A stretch of DNA of 64,000 nucleotides, from positions 216,599-280,598 of the forward strand of contig NZ_SSHH01000004.1 in the NCBI RefSeq assembly GCF_004965515.1, read 5' to 3'. This DNA is from Alteraurantiacibacter aquimixticola (GTDB lineage: Bacteria > Pseudomonadota > Alphaproteobacteria > Sphingomonadales > Sphingomonadaceae). The position numbers and the translations under genes were made by a program. The notes beneath the pieces were generated by a model. It saw only the letters and a list, made by a program, of their open reading frames with translations. It did not search any database and was not told the origin of the DNA. Positions 27,955-37,327 of this stretch are shown piece after piece; the first letter of the stretch is position 1; every line of letters starts with the position of its first letter.

Positions 27955-30609
27955 TCGTCTATCTCCAGTTCCTGTCCAAAATGGTGGACCCATTGCGCGG
28001 CCACGGCGCGGCGCGCTTCGCCAAACCCGGCCAGCAGCGCCTCGAAGCTCTCCTGCCCGCAGGCCTTGGCCAGGGCAATACGGGCCGCCGGCGGTGGCGG
28101 CTCGCCTTCGGGCGCGAGCAGGCGCGCGGCGATCAGCAGGCGGGCGAGGGTCGAGAAATGCTCGCCGAAACCGGCAGGCAGGTGCCCCGCCTCAACCAAT
28201 CCGGCAATCGCCACCTCGATACCCGGCGCAAGCGCAATCCGCTCCCGCAATTGCAGATAATGGACGAGGAATTCGCAATCGACGAGCCCGCCGCGCAGCA
28301 GCTTCACGTCCAGCGGCCCACGCGGTGGCTTGTGGCGCGCCATCTCTCCGCGCATCTTCAGGACATCTTCTTTGAGCACCGCCGGATCGCGTGGGGCCTC
28401 CAGCACATCGCACACGATCTGCCGCAAGCGCGCGCGCCGCATCCGGACCAAATAGTGGGCGCGCACGGCACAGCGCCATATGCTCCCAGGTCCAGGCATC
28501 CTCTTGCTGGTATTTCGCAAAGCTTTCGAGGCTGACCGCGAGCGGCCCCTGGTTCCCCTGCGGTCGCAGCCGCGTATCCACTTCATACAGCGCGCCTTCG
28601 GCCGTCGGCACACTGAGCGCGGCAGTGACCCGCGTGGCGAGGCGATTGAAATAGAGCGATGTGGTGAGGGGGCGGAGCCCATCCGATTCGGCGCCCGGCT
28701 CCGCGTCGAACAGGTAGATGAGGTCGAGATCGGAGGCATGGGTCAGCGCCCCGCCGCCCAGCCGCCCGAGGCCGAGCACAAGCAACTCGCCATCCTCGAT
28801 ACGGCCATGCTTGCCTTCGAACTCGGCAATCGCCGCCTCTGCCCCCGATTGCAGCGCAGCCTCAGCCACGCGGCAAAGCCCCTCGGCAATATCGAGCGGG
28901 TCATGCGCGCCCTCGATCAGCTGCACGCCCAGGGCAAAGCGCTCCTCCCCGACGATCTGCCGCACACGGTCGAGATGCGATTCGTAATCGTCCTCCTCGC
29001 TTGCCGCCATGCGCGCCGCCAGCGTCGCAACATCCTCCGGCAGGTCGAGCGCGCTCGCATCGATCAGCGCATCGAGCAGGTCCACCCGCCGCGCCAGCTC
29101 ATCGGCCAGCGGCGGCGCGAGCGTCAGCACGCGCAGCACCTGTTCGAGCAGGCCGGGGCGCTGTTCGAACAGGCGGAAGAGGTTGATCGCGGTCGGCAAG
29201 CGGGAGAGCAGCGTCTCCCACCGCGCCATGGCGCGCGCGGGATCGAAGGCATGGCTCAATGCCTCATGCAATGTCGGCAGGATTGCATCGAGCGCGAGCC
29301 GCGCCTCGGTGCCCTTCAGCGCCCGGATCGTCTCCTTCCAGCGCTCGACATGGCGCAGGAAATCGACGGGCAGTTGCGGTGCGGACGCCCCGGCCGAAGC
29401 GACCGCAATTTCCTCGTCATCACCCAGCAGCGAATCATAGCGCTCGGCCACACCGGCGCAGACCTCCTTCAACTCAGCCAGCAGCGCGGCGCTGTCGGCC
29501 AGCCCATCGAGCCGGGCAACATTGTCGATCGCCTCCGCCTTGGCAGGTATCTCATGCGTCTGCCGGTCTTCGACCATCTGCAGGCGGTGCTCGACCTCGC
29601 GCAGCCGGTCATAGGCCTCGCCCAGAACCAGCGCATCCTCGCCCTTGATGATCCCTTCCGCCGCCAGCGCATCGAGCGCGGCGCGCGTCCCCCGATGGCG
29701 CAGCGAAGGTAGTCGCCCGCCATAGATCAGCTGGTGTGTCTGCGCGAAGAATTCGACTTCGCGAATGCCGCCGCGCCCGCGCTTCAGGTCGAAACCCGCC
29801 CCAGGCTCCAGCGGGCCGCTATAAGCCTTGCGGATGCGCGCAGTGAGGCGGCGGATCTCCTCGATCGCGGTGAAGTCGAGGCTGCGGCGCCAGATGAAGG
29901 GGCGCAACTGGTCGAGGAAAGCCTCGCCCGCCGCTACGTCCCCGCCGGCCACGCGCGCACGGATATAGGCGGCCCGTTCCCATGCGAGCGCCGAGGATTC
30001 GTAATGGCTCATCGCGGCGGCAAAGCTGATCGCCAGCGGGCTGACCTCGGATGCCGGACGCAACCGCAAATCGACGCGGAAGACATAGCCGTCGGCGGTC
30101 TGGTGCGCGAGCAGCTCCACCAGTCCGCGGGCATAGCGCTGCGCCGCCTCGCCCGGCTCGTCCTTCTCGCGCCGGGGCAGCGTTTCCGGATCGAACAGCA
30201 GGATCGGGTCGATGTCCGAGCTGTAATTGAGTTCGCCCGCCCCCTGCTTGCCCAAGGCGATGGCGGTCATGCCCCGCGCTTCGGCATCGGGAACACGGCG
30301 TGCGATCACATGGGTAATCGCCTTGTCGAGCGCGCGGTCGGCGCATTGCGACAGCTCCAGAGTGACTCTTGCCAGTGGGAAATGCCCGGCGAGGTCTCCC
30401 ACCCCCAGCACCAGTGCCAGGCCCAGCCGCTCGATCCTGAGCGCCTTGCCGAGGTCGCCCTCATCCACCGCCTTGGCCAGCGCCAGCGCCTCGTCGGCGC
30501 GCCCTTGTTCAAGGAGTTCAGCAAGATGCGGCAGGCGCTTCATCGCCAGCGCCAGAAACGGCGCATGGTCACGTGCACGGCGCAGGGCATTGTCCCAATC
30601 GGCAGTCAT
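27951..30609 (-). pseudogene. glnE: glnE, GS adenylyltransferase/adenylyl-removing enzyme, frameshifted
   Basis: The frame from 30609 gives about 723 normal residues. These contain both nucleotidyltransferase domains: GKQGAGELNYSSDID (adenylyl-removing) and GLGRLGGGALTHASDLD (adenylyl transfer). It then leaves the correct frame near 28428-28437 and stops at 28192. The rest of the protein (DVLKMRGEMARHKPPRGPLD ... GGLVDCEFLVHYLQLRE) continues uninterrupted in another frame to 27951. Full length with the frame restored would be about 886 residues, normal for GlnE, which tunes glutamine synthetase by adenylylation. The break lies exactly in an alternating GC tract, so it may be a sequencing error, a real null allele or a switchable tract. 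Confidence 0.85.
28428..28437. repeat. (GC)5 tract at the glnE frameshift
   Basis: A run of five GC dinucleotides where the two glnE frames meet. Adding one GC unit, or removing one base, would make the two halves of glnE a single open frame. Confidence 0.75.
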
Positions 30610-30680
30610 CGCAGCCTTCCCTGCAACCTCTTTTCGCGTGGCACAAGCCAGCGCTTGCCGCAGGGCCCACAGTTTGCCAG

Positions 30681-32366
30681 ATGGGCGCCATGCAAACGCT
30701 CCCCAGACGTCATCATCTCCTGTCCATCATCGCAACCGGCTCGCTCGCAGCCTGCACCACCACCGCCACTTTGCCCCCGCCCGCCGCACCGGGAATCTCG
30801 CTCGCAACGATGCAGGAAGCGACGCGCACGCTGGCTTCCGACGAGTTCGAGGGCCGCGAACCCGGCACTCGCGGCGAAGGGCTGACTATTGCCTACCTGG
30901 CCGAGCAATTCGCCGCTGCCGGCCTTGAGCCGGGCAATGACGGCAGCTGGTTCCAGGACGTGCCGTTGGTGGAGATCACCGGTAGCAATTTCGCGCCGCT
31001 GGAGCTCTCAGGTGGCGGTGTCTCCCTTTCCTTCGACTATGCCACAGACTGGGTCGGCGTCAGCTACCGCCAGATGCCGCGTACGGCGATCAATGGAAGC
31101 GAGCTCATCTTCGTTGGCTACGGCATCAATGCGCCGGAGAAGGGCTGGAACGATTATGAAGGCGTGGACATGCGCGGGAAGACCGCACTGATCCTCGTCA
31201 ACGATCCCGACTATTCCACCGAAACTCTGGAAGGCCCGTTCAACGGCCGCGCGATGACCTATTACGGGCGCTGGACCTACAAGTATGAGGAGGCCGCGCG
31301 CCAGGGTGCGACCGGCGCGATCATCATTCACGAGGATTTCCCCGCCGCCTATGGCTGGAACGTTGTCGAAAGCAGCTGGTCTGGCCCGCAGGCCTATGCC
31401 GATACCGGCACCGGCGGGATGGACCAGACGGCGATGAACGGATGGATCACACTCGATGCGGCGAAAGCGATGTTCGATGCCGCGGGGCTCGACATGGAAG
31501 CGCTGACTGCCGCCGCGAGTGAGCCGGGTTTCGAGGCGGTTCCGATGAACCTCGCCGTCTCCACCTCCTTCGACAACGATTTCCGCCGCTTCACCTCGCG
31601 CAACGTGGTGGGCGTGCTGCCGGGCAATAGCCGCCCGGACGAATATGTGCTGCACACCGCGCATTGGGATCACCTCGGCCGCTGCACGCCCAATGAAGAA
31701 GGCGACGACATCTGCAATGGTGCGATCGACAATGCCACCGGCACCGCCGCGCTGATCGCGCTGGCCGAAGCGCATAAGGAGGCCGGCGGCACCGGGCGCT
31801 CGCAGGTCTTCCTCGCCGTAACCGCCGAGGAATCCGGCCTGCTGGGCGCGGAATATTACGGCGCCAACCCGATCTACCCGCTGTCGCAGACGGTCGGCGG
31901 GGTGAATATCGATGCGCTCCATGTGACCGGCCCCGCACGCGACGTGATCTCGATCGGCTCGGGCAAGAGCGAGCTCGACTTCGTGGTGACCGAGGCACTG
32001 GCGGCGCAGGGCCGCGTCCTCTCGCCCGATTCGTCCCCGCAGGCCGGGCGCTATTACCGCTCCGACCATTTCGGCCTCGCCAAGCGCGGTGTGCCGATGA
32101 TCTACCTCAAGGCCGGGATCGACCTGGTCGATGGCGGCACGGAGGCAGGCATGGCGATGGATGAGGAATACACCGCCCATGCCTATCATGGGCCGGACGA
32201 TGAATATAACGAGAGCTGGGACTGGCGCGGTGTGATGATGGACCTCGAACTCTACTACGCAATCGGCCGCGACCTGGGCAATCGCAGCGACTGGCCCAAC
32301 TGGTATCCGCAGGACGAATTCCGGATGATCCGCGATGCCAGCTGCGCTGGCGAGGGAGGCTGCTGA
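30681..32366 (+). CDS. M28 family zinc peptidase, lipoprotein
   Basis: Encodes 561 residues from the ATG at 30681; an ATG at 30690 is also possible. A lipobox (TGSLAAC) predicts an outer-membrane or periplasmic lipoprotein. A protease-associated-type insert (residues about 130-250) precedes the M28 domain. Likely metal ligands are His in HTAHWDHLG, Asp in AIDNATG, the Glu pair in TAEESGLLG, Asp in NIDALH and His in YYRSDHFG. It probably trims peptides as an aminopeptidase. It is divergent from glnE and is followed after four bases by an agmatine-deiminase-like gene. Confidence 0.88.
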   Translation: MGAMQTLPRRHHLLSIIATGSLAACTTTATLPPPAAPGISLATMQEATRTLASDEFEGREPGTRGEGLTIAYLAEQFAAAGLEPGNDGSWFQDVPLVEITGSNFAPLELSGGGVSLSFDYATDWVGVSYRQMPRTAINGSELIFVGYGINAPEKGWNDYEGVDMRGKTALILVNDPDYSTETLEGPFNGRAMTYYGRWTYKYEEAARQGATGAIIIHEDFPAAYGWNVVESSWSGPQAYADTGTGGMDQTAMNGWITLDAAKAMFDAAGLDMEALTAAASEPGFEAVPMNLAVSTSFDNDFRRFTSRNVVGVLPGNSRPDEYVLHTAHWDHLGRCTPNEEGDDICNGAIDNATGTAALIALAEAHKEAGGTGRSQVFLAVTAEESGLLGAEYYGANPIYPLSQTVGGVNIDALHVTGPARDVISIGSGKSELDFVVTEALAAQGRVLSPDSSPQAGRYYRSDHFGLAKRGVPMIYLKAGIDLVDGGTEAGMAMDEEYTAHAYHGPDDEYNESWDWRGVMMDLELYYAIGRDLGNRSDWPNWYPQDEFRMIRDASCAGEGGC

Positions 32367-32370
32367 GCCC

Positions 32371-33351
32371 ATGCCATACGCCATGCCCGCCGAATGGGCC
32401 GAACAGGAATGGATCTGGATCGGCTTTCCCGCGGCCGCCGATTTGTGGGAGGATGATCTGGTTCCCGCACAGCGGCAGGTCGCCACCTTCGCCAATGTCA
32501 TCGCCAGGAGCGGGCAGCAGGTCCGGATGGTGGTCCGCGACGAAGAGAGCGCGGCCGCCGCGCGCCAGCTCACCCATCCCTCCATCATCTTCGAGCACCA
32601 TCCCTATGGCGATATCTGGCTGCGCGATACCGGCCCGCTGACGCTGCTCGGCAAGGGCGGCCGCGCGGCACGGCGCTTCGGCTTCAACGGCTGGGGCGAG
32701 AAATATGTGCTCAAGGGCGACCAGAAAACCGGCGCCTCACTCGTCAAGGCCGGCAAGCTAAAGGACTTGGGCAAGGCGGACTGGATCCTCGAAGGCGGTG
32801 CCATCGACACCGACGGCACGGGACTTGTGGTGACCACGCAGCAATGCCTGCTCAATCCCAACCGCAATCCCAAGCTCTCGCGCAACGATATCGAGCGGCG
32901 GCTGGAGCGTGACCTCGGCTTCAAGCGTATTCTGTGGCTCGGCAATGGCCTGCTCGGCGATCACACCGATGGCCATGTCGACAACCTCGCCCGCTTCTAC
33001 GGGCCCGGCAGGATCGCCATCCCGAAGGCCATGGACGATGGCGATCCCAATGCCGACACCTATGAGGATGCGGCAGAGCGCGCGGCCAATTTCGGGCTGG
33101 AAGTTGCGCGCATTCCCTCACCCGGCGCGATGGGAGGAGGCAAGGATGTGGAGCCTGCCAGCTACATGAATTTCGTCATCGCCAACCGCGTGGTGGTAGT
33201 GCCGACCTATGGCTCGCGCCAAGACGATGCGGCGGTGGAGGCGATAGGCGCGCTGTTCCCGGGCCGAAAGACCGTCGGACGGCCTGCCAATGCGGTGTTG
33301 ACCGGCGGCGGCAGCTTCCACTGCTGCAGCCAGCACGTGCCGCGGGCATGA
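32371..33351 (+). CDS. aguA: Agmatine deiminase family protein
   Basis: Encodes 326 residues. The guanidino-group hydrolase motifs are complete: HHPYGDIWLRDTGPL, LEGGAIDTDGTG, GDHTDGHVDNLARF, SYMNFVIANRVVVVPTYG and the catalytic Cys near residue 318 in GGGSFHCCSQ. The usual reaction is agmatine to N-carbamoylputrescine plus ammonia. It follows the M28 gene by four bases with GGGAGG upstream, so a two-gene operon is likely. The usual partner, N-carbamoylputrescine amidohydrolase, is not in the window, so a peptidylarginine-type or other guanidine substrate cannot be excluded. Confidence 0.88.
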   Translation: MPYAMPAEWAEQEWIWIGFPAAADLWEDDLVPAQRQVATFANVIARSGQQVRMVVRDEESAAAARQLTHPSIIFEHHPYGDIWLRDTGPLTLLGKGGRAARRFGFNGWGEKYVLKGDQKTGASLVKAGKLKDLGKADWILEGGAIDTDGTGLVVTTQQCLLNPNRNPKLSRNDIERRLERDLGFKRILWLGNGLLGDHTDGHVDNLARFYGPGRIAIPKAMDDGDPNADTYEDAAERAANFGLEVARIPSPGAMGGGKDVEPASYMNFVIANRVVVVPTYGSRQDDAAVEAIGALFPGRKTVGRPANAVLTGGGSFHCCSQHVPRA

Positions 33352-33410
33352 GGCCCAAGGCATGATGGATTGTTAACTTTTTGTTAGGGATTGCAGCGGA
33401 AAGTGGCGGG

Positions 33411-33533
33411 ATGACCAAGGCCATTGCCCTCACCCGCGCCCATGCCGCTCGCAGCGCCGAAGCGATCCGCTTCGCGATCGTGACCATTTGCGGCTGCGCG
33501 CTGATTGCGGCCGGCCAGGTCCTTCCCTTCTGA
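33411..33533 (+). CDS. Possible 40-residue small membrane protein
   Basis: An ORF of 40 codons (MTKAIALTRAHAARSAEAIR..., then a hydrophobic helix FAIVTICGCALIAAGQVLPF) begins after GGCGGG four bases upstream and ends directly against the convergent TSUP permease gene. A basic N-terminus plus one hydrophobic helix is typical of small inner-membrane proteins. It lies 59 bases after the deiminase gene. There is no family assignment, and expression is unproven. Confidence 0.4.
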   Translation: MTKAIALTRAHAARSAEAIRFAIVTICGCALIAAGQVLPF

Positions 33534-34268
33534 TCAGACCAGTCGCGACACCGCGATAGTCGCCGCACTGCCCAGCACCAGTGCGGTGGCCGCCTGCCAT
33601 TGCCGTGCGCTGACGCGGCCGAAGGCGCGGTGGCCGAACCAGTCCCCGATGAGCACCGGCACGAACAGGGCGAGCGCCAGCAGCATGTCCTGCCAGGTGG
33701 CTACGCCGCGCCAGAGGAAGAAGGCCACCGATAGCGGGGTGAGGAGGAGGAAGATCGCCATCATGCTCGCCCGCGCCACCTTCGGTTCCAGCCGCCCGCG
33801 CAGATAGAAGGGCCCCATGCCCGGCCCCGGCATTCCGGCAAATCCGCCAAGGAAGCCGGTCGCCACGCCCGAAATCGCCATCGCCGGATGACGTGCCAGC
33901 TTCACTCGCCCGAGCGGGATAACCACCAGCACGAAGGCACCGAGCGAGACCATCGCGATCAGCACACGCGCCCAATCCGCCGGGAGCGCGGTCAGCGCCC
34001 ACATGCCAAGCGGCGTCGCGGCAATGGCGATCACGGTGATGGGAATAGCCGACTTGTCCGCATCGCGGCGAATGCGGCCGATATCGGTGAGGCCGATCAG
34101 GAACAGCGAAACCAGCCCGACGAACACTGCCACCTGCGGCGATATCGCCAGCTGCAGCACCGGCACCAGCACGACCGACAGCCCGAAGCCCGCCAGCCCG
34201 CGCACAAAGCCCGCCGCCAGCGCGGCGGCGATGGCTGCGGCCCATGCTTCGGGCGGCATCGCGGGCAA
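33534..34268 (-). CDS. TSUP family transporter (TauE/SafE-like)
   Basis: Encodes 244 residues with eight predicted membrane helices. The characteristic N-terminal half repeat (AAGFVRGLAGFGLSVVLVPVL) and C-terminal half repeat (GVATGFLGGFAGMPGPGMGPF) are present. TSUP proteins export sulfite, sulfoacetate or related anions; the substrate here is unknown. The gene begins five bases after thrS and is probably expressed as its downstream partner. Confidence 0.85.
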   Translation of the reverse strand: MPAMPPEAWAAAIAAALAAGFVRGLAGFGLSVVLVPVLQLAISPQVAVFVGLVSLFLIGLTDIGRIRRDADKSAIPITVIAIAATPLGMWALTALPADWARVLIAMVSLGAFVLVVIPLGRVKLARHPAMAISGVATGFLGGFAGMPGPGMGPFYLRGRLEPKVARASMMAIFLLLTPLSVAFFLWRGVATWQDMLLALALFVPVLIGDWFGHRAFGRVSARQWQAATALVLGSAATIAVSRLV

Positions 34269-34273
34269 GAAGG

Positions 34274-36274
34274 TCAGCCGTTCCTGTCGGGCGCGGTGGC
34301 CGCGCCGGTAACCAACGCAATCGCCTCCTCGACAGGCAGGAATTGCTGCTGCTTCTCACCCAGTGTGCGCAGCGCGACCGTGCCTTCCTCCGCCTCGCGC
34401 TTGCCCAGCACGAGGATGTAGGGAACCTTGGCAACCGAGTGCTCGCGCACCTTGTAATTGATCGACTCGTTGCGGAAATCGGTCTCGACGCGAATGCCCG
34501 CCGCTTCCAGCTTCGCGGCCACTTCCTTGGCATAAGGATCGGCGTCGGACACGATCGTCGCCACCACCGCCTGCACCGGCGCGAGCCATGCGGGCAGGCG
34601 ACCGGCGAAGTGTTCGATCAGGATACCGATGAAGCGTTCGTAGGAACCGAAGATCGCGCGGTGCAGCATGACCGGGCGGTGCTTCTCGCCATCCTCGCCG
34701 ATATAGGTCGCATCGAGGCGTTCGGGCAGCACGCGGTCGGACTGGATCGTGCCGACCTGCCAGGTGCGGCCGATGGCATCGGTGAGGTGCCATTCGAGCT
34801 TGGGAGCATAGAAGGCGCCCTCGCCGGGAAGTTCTTCCCAGCCAAATTCTTCCGTCGCCATGCCGGCATCGACCACCGCCTGGCGCAATTCGGCCTCCGC
34901 CTTGTCCCAGTCCTCGTCGCTGCCGAAACGCTGTTCGGGGCGCAGGGCCAGCTTGATCTCGTAGGTGAAGCCGAAATCCTTGTAGATCCGGTCGGCCAGC
35001 TCGCAGAAAGCGCGGACCTCGGACACGATCTGGTCCTCGCGGCAGAAGATATGCGCATCGTCCTGCGTGAACTGGCGCACGCGCATCAGGCCATGCAAGG
35101 CACCATGCGGTTCGTTGCGGTGGCAGCAGCCATTCTCATAGAGGCGCAGCGGCAGGTCGCGATAGGAAGTGATGCCCTGCTTGAAGACCAGCACGTGCGC
35201 CGGGCAGTTCATCGGCTTCAGCGCCATCCAGTCGGCATCGCCGCTGATGATTTCGCCTTCATCCTCCGTATTCGGCACCTCGTCGGGGATGACGAACATG
35301 TTCTCGCGATACTTGCCCCAGTGGCCGGACTGCTCCCACTGGCGCGCATCCATCACCTGCGGCGTCTTGATTTCCTGATAGCCCGCCGCATCGATCGCGC
35401 GGCGCATATAGGCTTCCAGCTCGCGCCAGATCTTGTAGCCGTTCGGGTGCCAGAAGACCGAGCCATGCGCTTCTTCCTGCAAGTGGAACAGGTCCATCTC
35501 GCGGCCCAGCTTGCGATGGTCGCGCTTGGCGGCCTCTTCCAGCCGCGTGAGGTGTCCCTGGAGCTGCTTCTTGTTGAGCCAGCCCGTGCCGTAGATACGC
35601 GTCAGCTGCGCGTTCTTCTGGTCACCGCGCCAATAGGCCCCGGCGACGCGCATCAGCTTGAAGGCCTGCGGATCGAGCTTGCCGGTGGAGGGCAGATGCG
35701 GGCCGCGGCACATGTCCATCCAGTCCTCGCCAGACCAATAGACCGTGAGTTCTTCGCCATCGGGAAGCTCTGCGGCCCATTCGGCCTTGAAATGCTCGCC
35801 CTGCTTCTTCCACGTGTCGATCAGCGCTTCGCGCGACCATGCCTCGCGCGTCAGCGGCTTGTCCGCCTTGATGATCTCGCGCATCTTTTCCTCGATGGCG
35901 GGCAGGTCGTCCATGCCGAAGGGTTCGCGGGAGGCGGGAGCCATCACGTCGTAATAGAAGCCATCATCGGTCGCCGGGCCGAAAGTGATCTGCGTGCCGG
36001 GCCACAGCGCCTGCACCGCTTCCGCCAGCACATGGGCATAATCGTGGCGGGCGAGTTCGAGCGCCTCTTCCTCATCGCGAGACGTGACCAGCGCCAGCTC
36101 CGCATCGCCGTCAAACGGCCGGTTGAGATCGCGCAGCTCGCCATCCACCTTCGCCGCAATCGCGGCCTTGGCAAGGCCGGGGCCGATTGCCGCCGCGACA
36201 TCCGCCGGGGTCGATCCCGTCGGCATCTCGCGCACCGAACCATCGGGAAGGCTGATCTTCAACAACTCGCTCAT
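34274..36274 (-). CDS. thrS: Threonyl-tRNA synthetase
   Basis: Encodes 666 residues with TGS (1-65), editing ([10 protein letters not shown] near 77; [12 protein letters not shown] near 190), class II catalytic ([47 protein letters not shown]) and anticodon-binding domains in order. The editing HxxxH and Cys and the catalytic zinc ligands are present. Upstream, on the same strand, is a leader ORF with seven threonine codons and several hairpins, so the gene is very likely controlled by the supply of charged tRNA-Thr. Confidence 0.98.
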   Translation of the reverse strand: MSELLKISLPDGSVREMPTGSTPADVAAAIGPGLAKAAIAAKVDGELRDLNRPFDGDAELALVTSRDEEEALELARHDYAHVLAEAVQALWPGTQITFGPATDDGFYYDVMAPASREPFGMDDLPAIEEKMREIIKADKPLTREAWSREALIDTWKKQGEHFKAEWAAELPDGEELTVYWSGEDWMDMCRGPHLPSTGKLDPQAFKLMRVAGAYWRGDQKNAQLTRIYGTGWLNKKQLQGHLTRLEEAAKRDHRKLGREMDLFHLQEEAHGSVFWHPNGYKIWRELEAYMRRAIDAAGYQEIKTPQVMDARQWEQSGHWGKYRENMFVIPDEVPNTEDEGEIISGDADWMALKPMNCPAHVLVFKQGITSYRDLPLRLYENGCCHRNEPHGALHGLMRVRQFTQDDAHIFCREDQIVSEVRAFCELADRIYKDFGFTYEIKLALRPEQRFGSDEDWDKAEAELRQAVVDAGMATEEFGWEELPGEGAFYAPKLEWHLTDAIGRTWQVGTIQSDRVLPERLDATYIGEDGEKHRPVMLHRAIFGSYERFIGILIEHFAGRLPAWLAPVQAVVATIVSDADPYAKEVAAKLEAAGIRVETDFRNESINYKVREHSVAKVPYILVLGKREAEEGTVALRTLGEKQQQFLPVEEAIALVTGAATAPDRNG

Positions 36275-36299
36275 CGAAACTCGCTCTCAATTCTCTTGG

Positions 36300-36443
36300 G
36301 CGCGCCATGGCACAGAGCGGCGCGCACCGGAAGGGGCGGCGTCGGGTTCAAGACAGCTTCGGGAGGGTGACGCCGCACCGCCCGAAGCCGGGCGGCGGCA
36401 GTCGCGTATCAGGCCGCGACCGACCGCCCCCGGCGAACCGGGG
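36300..36443 (-). promoter_or_regulatory. Candidate threonine attenuator / leader RNA of thrS
   Basis: Reading towards thrS: CCCCGG-TTCG-CCGGGG (36428-36443) begins in the threonine codons. CCGCCCG-GCTT-CGGGCGG (36378-36395) can extend by GCCGC/GCGGC. GCGGCGTC (36369-36376) can instead pair with GACGCCGC (36336-36343), which competes with that extension. GCGCGCC/GGCGCGC (36300-36325) ends 26 bases before the thrS ATG. No T-run follows the last stem, so control may act by Rho or by limiting ribosome access rather than by an intrinsic terminator. Confidence 0.6.
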
Positions 36444-36480
36444 TGGTAGTAGTCGTGGTGGTGATGCGTGCTTGCGGCAT
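36409..36480 (-). CDS. thrS leader peptide with seven consecutive threonines
   Basis: A 23-codon ORF reads MPQARI, then seven Thr codons (ACC ACC ACG ACT ACT ACC ACC, residues 7-13), then PVRRGRSVAA and a stop, 134 bases upstream of thrS. Such a run is the hallmark of ribosome-stalling attenuators (compare E. coli thrL). A predicted promoter places the transcript start at or within a base or two of its AUG, so it may be leaderless, as shown for trpL of Sinorhizobium meliloti. Stalling at low Thr-tRNA would hold the ribosome over the first hairpin and shift downstream pairing. Confidence 0.75.
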   Translation of the reverse strand: MPQARITTTTTTTPVRRGRSVAA

Positions 36481-36487
36481 GTCTGCC

Positions 36488-36516
36488 CATATAGGGCGCG
36501 ATTGCTGCGAAGTCAC
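36488..36516 (-). promoter_or_regulatory. Predicted promoter of the thrS leader
   Basis: GTGACT (36511-36516) and TATATG (36488-36493) on the minus strand are separated by 17 bases. Each matches four of six sigma-70 consensus bases. The start would be near 36480, at the leader ATG. Confidence 0.4.
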
Positions 36517-36574
36517 TAACCGGCGCATAGGCCCCCTTGGCGCGCCGCATTTGAGGGTCCATGTTGCCGCCCGC

Positions 36575-37312
36575 ATGACCGGGACAGACACTCAATTCGC
36601 CGAGATCGCGGGCCGCCGCATCGCCTATCGCCACACGCCGGGCAGCGGGCCGGCCATCGTCTTCCTGCCCGGCTATATGTCCGACATGGCGGGCGGCAAG
36701 GCGACTGCCGTGTTCGACTGGTGTGTGGCCGCCGGGCGCGAATGCCTGCTGCTCGACTACTCGGGCTGCGGGGAGAGCCCGGGCGACTTCGCCGACGGCA
36801 CTTTGTCGCGCTGGTGCGAGGAAGTCGTGGGCCTTGCCGACGAAGTGCTGGCGAATGAGCGTATCGTGATTGTCGGCTCCTCCATGGGCGGCTGGCTGAT
36901 GCTGCTGGCGGCGCGCGAACTGGGCGATCGGATCGCGGGCCTCGTCGGCATCGCCTCCGCCCCCGATTTCACCAGCTGGGGCTATGACAAGGACCAGAAG
37001 GCGGCGCTGAAGCGCGGCGAGACCGTCTATGAGGAGAGCGATTACGGCTATGATCCAATGCCCACCCATCCCGCTTTCTGGGCGGACGGGCAGGCGCAGC
37101 GGCAGCTGAAGAGCGAGATCCCGCTCGATTGCCCGGTGCGGCTGCTGCACGGGCAGGAGGATGCCGACGTGCCGCCGCAGACCTCGCTCGACCTCAGTGA
37201 CGCATTGCGTTCAGAGGATGTGCAGGTGGTGCTGGTCAAGGGCGGGGACCACCGCCTCTCGCGCGACAGCGATATCGCGCTGCTGCTGCGCACGATGGCC
37301 TCGATCCACTGA
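36575..37312 (+). CDS. Alpha/beta hydrolase
   Basis: Encodes 245 residues from the ATG at 36575. It has the standard fold with oxyanion HG-like region IVFLPGYMSD, the nucleophile elbow GSSMGG (near residue 107), acid Asp in GQEDADVP and His in GGDHRLS near the C-terminus. It resembles the ABHD10/palmitoyl-thioesterase-like branch in outline, but that is a weak match by eye. Substrate unknown. It is divergent from thrS and 15 bases upstream of the TPR protein gene. Confidence 0.85.
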   Translation: MTGTDTQFAEIAGRRIAYRHTPGSGPAIVFLPGYMSDMAGGKATAVFDWCVAAGRECLLLDYSGCGESPGDFADGTLSRWCEEVVGLADEVLANERIVIVGSSMGGWLMLLAARELGDRIAGLVGIASAPDFTSWGYDKDQKAALKRGETVYEESDYGYDPMPTHPAFWADGQAQRQLKSEIPLDCPVRLLHGQEDADVPPQTSLDLSDALRSEDVQVVLVKGGDHRLSRDSDIALLLRTMASIH

Positions 37313-37327
37313 CCCGGAAGCTGCTTC

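Noticed and set aside
34244-36370. A long plus-strand open frame opposite thrS
   Set aside because: thrS is complete with all domain motifs on the minus strand; the antisense frame is a composition effect.
36287-36490. A His/Asp/Tyr-rich frame (HHHHDYYHP) upstream of thrS that could be a histidine leader
   Set aside because: It is a different frame of the same bases as the threonine run. The Thr frame is short and ends well before a threonine gene, which fits the context much better.
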